Assembly (NCBI RefSeq): GCF_009826935.1 | Contig: NZ_WUMN01000002.1 | Location: 186,001 to 250,000, forward strand | Length of the DNA stretch: 64,000 nucleotides | Direction: 5' to 3' | Source of the DNA: Flavobacterium sp. Sd200 | Lineage (GTDB): Bacteria > Bacteroidota > Bacteroidia > Flavobacteriales > Flavobacteriaceae | Shown here: positions 59,012 through 64,000 of the stretch, piece by piece | Numbering within the stretch: position 1 is the first letter of the stretch | Layout of the letters: the number at the start of each line of letters is the position of its first letter | Notes under the pieces: generated by a model | Seen by the model: the letters and a program-made list of their open reading frames with translations, nothing else | Database searches by the model: none | What the model was told of the DNA's origin: nothing | Made by a program: the position numbers and the translations under genes

Positions 59012-59540
59012 TACCTCTAAATTTAATTACCCATGCCACCCAAAGTGCAAACACGACCCCATAAATAAACAACGGAAAAATTATATCGTGCAAAAGCTCC
59101 CTGTACTGCGGATAATGATACACACCAATGCATATAAGAGCGATCCTGATTATATTAAGCACATGAATAATCAATATTCCGGCAAGAATATAAAGTAACG
59201 TTTTTTTAAATGTACCCGAAAAAGCCACAACAAACGCTGCAAAAAGTATCACAACACTAACCGCATTGCATCCCTCTACAACACGGGCCACTGCTTTGCC
59301 ATGCACAAAAAATCTCAGTGAGGCTTCGCCGCTGTGTGGCCTTAAGCCCGATTCTGCCCCAAAAAAATTAGCAAGGTCGCAACTTTGCTCCGCAACAATG
59401 CGCGTAACACCGTCGGGTTCGAAAGCTGCGGCATCAAAACGACTCAAGTATAACCAGTATAACCCCGACAAAACGAGATAGCTAAGGGCAAACTTTGCCA
59501 GAAAAACAAAAAAGGGTTTGTTTTTATCAAGAACACCCAT
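58995..59540 (-). CDS. xrtF: exosortase family protein XrtF
   Basis: 181 residues if started at 59540 (MGVLDKNKPFFVFLAKFALS); a start 36 bases upstream is also open. Multi-span membrane protein with the exosortase catalytic set: Cys in VVEGCNAVSVVILF, Arg in LNIIRIALI, His in LLHDIIFPLFIYG. Exosortases are membrane cysteine transpeptidases that process C-terminally anchored proteins; XrtF is the form in Flavobacteriia whose substrates are not established. Forms an overlapping pair with the gene downstream. Confidence 0.9.
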   Translation of the reverse strand: MGVLDKNKPFFVFLAKFALSYLVLSGLYWLYLSRFDAAAFEPDGVTRIVAEQSCDLANFFGAESGLRPHSGEASLRFFVHGKAVARVVEGCNAVSVVILFAAFVVAFSGTFKKTLLYILAGILIIHVLNIIRIALICIGVYHYPQYRELLHDIIFPLFIYGVVFALWVAWVIKFRGNAAKV

Positions 59541-59588
59541 CGGTACTATTTTTAACAAAAATATAGAAATAGCCACAGCTATAATAAA

Positions 59589-59596
59589 TACTTTTG
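59589..59596 (+). promoter_or_regulatory. -7 box for the GAF gene
   Basis: TACTTTTG fits TAnnTTTG, 22 bases before the ATG at 59619; no clear TTTG upstream. Confidence 0.5.
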
Positions 59597-59618
59597 CAGT
59601 AAATTATAATTTAACATT

Positions 59619-60074
59619 ATGACATTTGAAGAACTAAAGCCAAAAGTAATTGATATACTGCACCATGACAATGTTTTAAGAGATGAAAAACTATTGCAGC
59701 TTTGCCATTTACTGGAAGAAAATATAGATTATTATGACTGGGTAGGCTTCTACTTTCGCAATGGCGATAAAGAAGAACTTATTTTAGGCCCTTATGTAGG
59801 TGAAGAAACAGACCACACCGTTATTCCTTTTGGACGCGGCATTTGCGGCCAGGTGGCGGTATCGGGCAAAAACTTTGTTGTGCCCGATGTACATGCACAG
59901 GATAATTACATTGCCTGCAGTCTTACGGTAAAATCAGAAATAGTAATACCGTTATTCGTTAACGGCGAAAACATAGGCCAAATAGATATAGACAGCAACA
60001 TTGCTGACGCCTTTACCGACCTTGACGAGCGCTTTTTGGAGTTTGTGAATGAAGAGGTAGCGAAGCTGTTTTAA
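59619..60074 (+). CDS. GAF-domain protein, probable free methionine-R-sulfoxide reductase
   Basis: 151 residues, one GAF domain. WVGFYFRNGDKEELILGPY, GRGICGQVAVSGKNFVVPDV and YIACSLTVKSEIVIPLFVNG match fRMsr: the catalytic and resolving cysteines correspond to Cys in GICGQ and in IACSL, and the SEIVIPL strand is typical. It reduces free Met-(R)-sulfoxide in the cytosol with thioredoxin. Transcribed alone, divergent from xrtF; a repeat element follows. Confidence 0.88.
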   Translation: MTFEELKPKVIDILHHDNVLRDEKLLQLCHLLEENIDYYDWVGFYFRNGDKEELILGPYVGEETDHTVIPFGRGICGQVAVSGKNFVVPDVHAQDNYIACSLTVKSEIVIPLFVNGENIGQIDIDSNIADAFTDLDERFLEFVNEEVAKLF

Positions 60075-60077
60075 TTT

Positions 60078-60153
60078 GTTTCAGGTTTAAAGTTTAAAGT
60101 TTCAGGTTCTTACTCGGGTGCAACAGCAACAACCTGAAACTTTAAGCCTTAAA
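60078..60153. repeat. intergenic TTTCAGGTTT inverted-repeat element, copy 2
   Basis: Contains a perfect 15-bp inverted pair TTAAAGTTTCAGGTT (60094-60108) / AACCTGAAACTTTAA (60131-60145), with further partial copies (GTTTCAGGTTTAAAG from 60079). Same words as at 49166-49255. Confidence 0.75.
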
Positions 60154-60155
60154 CT

Positions 60156-60186
60156 ATTGTGCATTTTGAAAAAAGGTTTACCTTTG
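60156..60186 (+). promoter_or_regulatory. rpsO promoter
   Basis: ATTG (60156-60159), 19-base spacer, TACCTTTG (60179-60186), about 56 bases before the rpsO ATG. Good fit to the Bacteroidetes pattern. Confidence 0.65.
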
Positions 60187-60242
60187 CACCCAAAATCAGG
60201 AAACCCCTGATATTACATAATAATCATTTAAATAATATTAGC

Positions 60243-60512
60243 ATGTACTTAACTAAAGAAGTTAAAGCAGAGATTTTCGCGAAACATGGCCAGACTGCAA
60301 CCAACACAGGTTCAGCAGAAGGACAAATCGCGCTTTTCACATTCAGGATCAACCACCTTACAGGACACCTTAAAAAAAATCGTCACGATTACAACACTGA
60401 GCGTTCTCTTGTTAAGTTGGTAGGTAAAAGAAGGAGCCTTCTTGACTACCTGAAAAAGAAAGATATCAACAGATATCGTGAGATTATCAAAGAACTAAAC
60501 ATCAGAAAATAA
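60243..60512 (+). CDS. rpsO: 30S ribosomal protein S15
   Basis: 89 residues from the ATG at 60243 (MYLTKEVKAEIFAKHG); longer in-frame starts lie in or before the promoter. Signature NTGSAEGQIALFTFRINHLT, GHLKKNRHDY, RSLVKLVGKRRSLLDYLKKK. Binds 16S rRNA in the small subunit. Followed by a terminator-like hairpin (60521-60547) and pnp, the classical rpsO-pnp order. Confidence 0.97.
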   Translation: MYLTKEVKAEIFAKHGQTATNTGSAEGQIALFTFRINHLTGHLKKNRHDYNTERSLVKLVGKRRSLLDYLKKKDINRYREIIKELNIRK

Positions 60513-60520
60513 TCAAGATG

Positions 60521-60547
60521 AAAAGAGGTGCCTGCGCGCCTCTTTTT
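60521..60547 (+). terminator. hairpin between rpsO and pnp
   Basis: Stem AAAAGAGGTGC (60521-60531) / GCGCCTCTTTT (60536-60546, one G-T pair), T-run. Ends rpsO transcripts or reduces read-through into pnp. Confidence 0.8.
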
Positions 60548-60650
60548 GTTTTATAACTTAATTGCCTTAAAACTTTTGGTTTTTCATTGGGTACTAAACA
60601 ACTACACACAACAACAACACAACAATTACCCATTGTTTAATCAAAAAAAA

Positions 60651-62966
60651 ATGGATTTCATGATTCCAAACGTAATTAAAGAAACCATCGATCTTGGAGA
60701 CGGCAGGACCATCTCGATCGAAACAGGCAAGCTTGCCAAGCAGGCAGACGGAGCTGTAGTAGTACAAATGGGCAACGCAATGCTGCTTGCCACTGTAGTA
60801 TCTGCCCGTACTGCCGCGCCAGGCATAGACTTTTTGCCTCTTACGGTAGACTACCGTGAGAAATTTGCGGCTGCAGGCCGTTTCCCGGGCGGCTTTTTTA
60901 AGCGCGAAGCCAGGCCAAGCGATGCAGAAGTATTAACTATGCGTCTTGTAGACCGTGTATTGCGCCCACTTTTCCCGGACGATTACCATGCCGAAACGCA
61001 GGTAATGATACAGTTAATGAGCCACGACGAAGAAGTTATGCCGGATGCTCTTGCAGGTCTTGCTGCATCAGCAGCACTTGCAGTGTCTGACGCACCTTTT
61101 TACACACTTATATCTGAAGTGCGTGTAGGCCGCGTAGACGGTAAACTTATCATCAACCCAAGCAAAGCAGAGCTTGAGCGCAGCGACATCGACATGATGA
61201 TCGGGGCAAGTGCCGACTCTATTGCCATGGTTGAGGGCGAAATGAAAGAAATATCTGAAGCCGAAATGGTAGAAGCTATTAAGTTTGCCCACGAAGCCAT
61301 TAAAGTACAAATTGCTGCACAGGAAAAACTAAGGGCAGCAGTAGGCAAAACCTTTAGGGAATATGAGCCTGAACGTAATGATGATGCTATACTTGCAAAA
61401 GTTCGCGAGCTGTCTTATGACAAATATTTTGCAATAGCCAGCGAAGGTTCTGCAAAACATGAGCGTTCTGAGAAATTTGCCGCAGTTAAAGAAGAAGTTA
61501 AGGCTTTATTTAGCGAAGAGGAGCTGCTTGAAAACGGCGATCTTATCAGCAAATATCTTTACAAAACAAACAAAGAGGCTGTTCGTAATGTTATTCTTGA
61601 CAACGGCACACGCCTTGACGGACGTAAAACTACAGAAATCCGCCCAATTTGGTGCGAGGTAGATTATTTACCGTCTACACATGGTTCATCGGTATTTACA
61701 AGGGGAGAAACTCAGGCACTTGCTACAGTAACCCTTGGAACATCGCGCGAGGCTAATGTAATAGACCTTCCATCTGAACAGGGCGAAGAGCGTTTTTACC
61801 TGCACTACAACTTCCCTCCTTTTTCTACCGGAGAAGCTAAACCGCTTCGTGGTACATCAAGGCGTGAAGTAGGTCACGGTAACCTTGCACAGCGCGCCCT
61901 TAAAAACATGATACCTCAGGACAACCCATATACTGTACGTGTAGTATCTGAAGTATTAGAATCTAACGGTTCATCATCTATGGCTACCGTATGTGCAGGC
62001 ACACTTGCACTTATGGATGCAGGTATACAAATGATAAAACCGGTATCGGGTATTGCAATGGGCCTTATATCTGATGATAAAACAGGCCGTTATGCAGTAT
62101 TGAGCGACATTCTTGGCGACGAAGACCACCTTGGCGACATGGACTTTAAAGTTACAGGTACTGCCGATGGTATTACAGCATGCCAGATGGACATTAAAAT
62201 TGAAGGCCTTAACTATGAGATCATGGAGAAAGCCCTTGATCAGGCCCGTGACGGACGTTTACACATCCTTAGCAAATTAACAGAAGTAATTGCTGAGCCC
62301 CGTGAGACTGTTAAACGTCATGCTCCTAAAATCATTAAAGTTACCATTCCGGGAGCTTTCATTGGTGCACTTATTGGCCCAGGCGGAAAAGTTATTCAGG
62401 AACTTCAAAAAGCATCGGGTACTACTATTGTTATTAACGAGGTAGATGAGCAAGGTGAAGTTGAAATTCTTGGTACAAGCCCTGAAGGTATTGACATGGT
62501 ACTTAAAAAGATCGACTCTATTGTGTTTAAACCACAAGTTGGAGAGACTTATGAGGTAAAGGTTATTAAACTGCTTGACTTTGGTGCAGTTGTAGAATAT
62601 ACAGCAGCTCCGGGCAACGAAGTACTGCTACACGTAAGCGAGCTTGCATGGGAGCGTACAGAAAACGTAACCGACGTTGTAAATATGGGTGACGTGTTCA
62701 ATGTTAAATACATTGGTATAGACCCTAAAACACGCAAAGAGAAAGTATCGCGCAAAGCGTTGCTTGACAAACCGGAAGGTTATAAAGAACGTGCACCACG
62801 TGAAGACCGCGGCCCAAGAGACGGCGGCAGGGACAACCGTGGTGGCGGTAGAGATAACCGTGGTTCAGGAAGGGACGACCGTAATTCACGCGATCGTGGC
62901 CCGAGAGAAGAGCGCAGAAATGATGCTCCCCGTTCATCTGAGAATAATGATTCGACAGAATCATAA
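60651..62966 (+). CDS. pnp: polyribonucleotide nucleotidyltransferase (PNPase)
   Basis: 771 residues from ATG 60651 (A-rich upstream); Met4 at 60660 ([13 protein letters not shown]) fits the usual family start equally well. Two RNase PH domains (about 5-235 and 320-560) around a helical linker, then KH ([20 protein letters not shown]) and S1 ([20 protein letters not shown]) domains. The last about 60 residues are a charged tail with repeated [16 protein letters not shown] motifs. It degrades RNA phosphorolytically and is part of RNA decay complexes; the tail may add RNA contacts. Confidence 0.96.
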   Translation: MDFMIPNVIKETIDLGDGRTISIETGKLAKQADGAVVVQMGNAMLLATVVSARTAAPGIDFLPLTVDYREKFAAAGRFPGGFFKREARPSDAEVLTMRLVDRVLRPLFPDDYHAETQVMIQLMSHDEEVMPDALAGLAASAALAVSDAPFYTLISEVRVGRVDGKLIINPSKAELERSDIDMMIGASADSIAMVEGEMKEISEAEMVEAIKFAHEAIKVQIAAQEKLRAAVGKTFREYEPERNDDAILAKVRELSYDKYFAIASEGSAKHERSEKFAAVKEEVKALFSEEELLENGDLISKYLYKTNKEAVRNVILDNGTRLDGRKTTEIRPIWCEVDYLPSTHGSSVFTRGETQALATVTLGTSREANVIDLPSEQGEERFYLHYNFPPFSTGEAKPLRGTSRREVGHGNLAQRALKNMIPQDNPYTVRVVSEVLESNGSSSMATVCAGTLALMDAGIQMIKPVSGIAMGLISDDKTGRYAVLSDILGDEDHLGDMDFKVTGTADGITACQMDIKIEGLNYEIMEKALDQARDGRLHILSKLTEVIAEPRETVKRHAPKIIKVTIPGAFIGALIGPGGKVIQELQKASGTTIVINEVDEQGEVEILGTSPEGIDMVLKKIDSIVFKPQVGETYEVKVIKLLDFGAVVEYTAAPGNEVLLHVSELAWERTENVTDVVNMGDVFNVKYIGIDPKTRKEKVSRKALLDKPEGYKERAPREDRGPRDGGRDNRGGGRDNRGSGRDDRNSRDRGPREERRNDAPRSSENNDSTES

Positions 62967-62989
62967 ACTATAAAGGTGTTAATTCAAAT

Positions 62990-63026
62990 AAAACCCCTGC
63001 TGCTTAAAAAAGTAGCAGGGGTTTTT
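62990..63026 (+). terminator. pnp terminator
   Basis: Stem AAAACCCCTGCT (62990-63001) / AGCAGGGGTTTT (63014-63025), followed by T and G residues. Confidence 0.88.
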
Positions 63027-63097
63027 GATTTAGTAATCTTATTTTTTTGTAGAATCATAACGCGAAACTCCTACTTTTACTATAAACTAAATAACTA

Positions 63098-63727
63098 ATG
63101 AACAAACTCTTAGTCCCTCTGCTCATTATAACCATTTGTTTTTGCGCAACAGGACAGGAAATAAAGTCCACTGGTTACAGAAAAGCACCAGCCTTATCAA
63201 TAAAAGGAGATTTCGACGGCGATGGAATAACAGATATCCTAAGACAGTTTGTAAGTGATAGTCTTGGAAACGAACTCCGGCACATTGTTGATGGAGAAAC
63301 GTGGGAGGACACAGTAATACTTTATAGCAAATATAAATATTACAACGCCTTTATTTTCAATAAAAAACCTGCCCACATACCTGCTTATGTAGCTGTAGGA
63401 TTATATTGCCTTATAAATTTAGGCAATATTAATGATATCAAAGGCGATGAGATAGCCTTTGTACCGGATCTCAGTGATTTTAGCCGTCATAACTATTGCT
63501 TTATTTTTACTTTATGTGATGGAATATGGACTGAGTGTTTTGAATTTAGCATTCACGAAGGTGCTTTTGATTATACAGGAAACACCCAGCCAATATTTAA
63601 AAACATACCTGAAGCTTTAGAATTTAAAGACGGTCAATGGAAATATTATGATTATTTGGAAATGCCTTACGAAACACCTGAAGATGTAGGGAAAATGCTG
63701 CCTTTAAAAGTACCGGACTGTAAATAA
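63098..63727 (+). CDS. secreted hypothetical protein with an FG-GAP-like segment
   Basis: 209 residues, signal peptide MNKLLVPLLIITICFCATGQ. GDFDGDGITDILRQF (about 37-51) is a calcium-binding FG-GAP/dockerin-like loop. A later INDIKGDEIAFVPD is a degenerate second one. The rest is not recognised. No lipobox with proper spacing, so periplasmic or surface-located. It stands alone after the pnp terminator. Function unknown. Confidence 0.65.
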   Translation: MNKLLVPLLIITICFCATGQEIKSTGYRKAPALSIKGDFDGDGITDILRQFVSDSLGNELRHIVDGETWEDTVILYSKYKYYNAFIFNKKPAHIPAYVAVGLYCLINLGNINDIKGDEIAFVPDLSDFSRHNYCFIFTLCDGIWTECFEFSIHEGAFDYTGNTQPIFKNIPEALEFKDGQWKYYDYLEMPYETPEDVGKMLPLKVPDCK

Positions 63728-63750
63728 TGACAAGCGAAGCACTTTTTATG

Positions 63751-63758
63751 TATTTTTG
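63751..63758 (+). promoter_or_regulatory. -7 box for the last gene
   Basis: TATTTTTG fits TAnnTTTG. It ends only 5 bases before the ATG at 63764, so transcription would start at about that codon; the next in-frame ATG (63785) would have a normal leader. Confidence 0.5.
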
Positions 63759-63763
63759 GCTGC

Positions 63764-64000
63764 ATGAACATTAAGCCCCTAAAAATGCAGCTAAACCCAA
63801 ACAGCATATTAAACATGCTGTTAGTTAGCGTGTTTGCCTATTTTTACTGGCTTATGCTACAGCTTACGCTAAACTATGTGCCCTACAGCAGCAATGCCGG
63901 TTTTTTAATTATAAAACAAACCGAGGTTACCACCCTGCCGGAGTATCGTTACATTTTTTATGCACATGTGTACACCAGTATTTTTGTATTGCTCTTTGGT
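63764..64000 (+). CDS. DUF2306-type membrane protein, cut by the right edge
   Basis: 79 residues visible (start 63764, or 63785 judged by the promoter); frame open to the window end. Hydrophobic span ILNMLLVSVFAYFYWLMLQL, then a periplasmic loop and the beginning of a second span with YAHVYTSIFVLLFG. The LPEYRYIFYAHVYTSIFVLL order with its His is characteristic of DUF2306 (predicted membrane proteins of unknown function with conserved histidines). Too short to say more. Confidence 0.65.
   Translation, partial: MNIKPLKMQLNPNSILNMLLVSVFAYFYWLMLQLTLNYVPYSSNAGFLIIKQTEVTTLPEYRYIFYAHVYTSIFVLLFG

Overview
The window looks like a chromosomal segment of a member of the Flavobacteriaceae (Bacteroidetes), close to Flavobacterium. 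It carries a complete gldK-gldL-gldM-gldN block for gliding motility and type IX secretion, a T9SS type B substrate, an exosortase-F pair, a TonB-dependent receptor, N-terminally basic RRM/cold-shock-type proteins, and promoters of the Bacteroidetes type (TTTG, then TAnnTTTG). No plasmid, phage structural or CRISPR genes were seen.

Left third, about 1-19.5 kb: accessory or adaptive content. It opens with a partial AraC regulator, a SnoaL-like protein and an HxlR regulator. An AraC regulator then stands divergent to a six-gene redox operon (2.9-7.5 kb: cupin lipoprotein, exported carboxymuconolactone decarboxylase fused to a monooxygenase-like domain, DUF2255 protein, Tat-exported zinc alcohol dehydrogenase, SDR, nitroreductase). 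At 8.8-13.7 kb is a run that reads like a cold-adaptation cluster (acyl-lipid desaturase, CPA1 antiporter, RRM protein, DEAD-box helicase, a cold-shock-protein N-terminus without its cold-shock domain). At 13.9-16.7 kb a second SDR/AraC module follows, its AraC being a paralogue of the first. A small mobile module (orphan HigA-type antitoxin, DUF1016/YhcG nuclease, tyrosine integrase) abuts tRNA-Val(UAC) at 19.8 kb.

Middle, 19.9-34.5 kb: core metabolism (folC, a Glu/Leu-type dehydrogenase, anmK, an acyl-CoA dehydrogenase) mixed with a dense set of signalling genes: a TPR histidine kinase, a tiny lipoprotein, a LytTR regulator with a degenerate receiver, a NarL-like regulator, a 118-aa pseudo-receiver, an XRE regulator, a hybrid kinase with HPt, and an NtrC-type sigma-54 activator next to a PepSY-like exported protein. 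That last gene has a sigma-54-like promoter and tandem upstream boxes.

Right part, 34.7-64 kb: a 1.1-kaa T9SS type B protein, gldN-M-L-K, an arginase-fold protein that has lost the metal ligands, topA, a membrane protein, miaB, a second sigma-54 AAA+ protein, two tandem lptE copies, a TPR-like protein apparently starting at CTG, secG, groES-groEL, a metal-handling trio (HMA protein, TonB receptor, HYC_CC_PP protein), an exosortase-F pair, a GAF-type methionine sulfoxide reductase, rpsO, pnp, a secreted protein, and a DUF2306-type membrane protein cut by the right edge.

The most notable points are the putative CTG start, the degenerate arginase fold in the gliding locus, the sigma-54/tandem-box arrangement, the tRNA-linked integrase-nuclease-antitoxin module, and the exported redox operon. 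All functional statements are from reading sequence; no database search was run.
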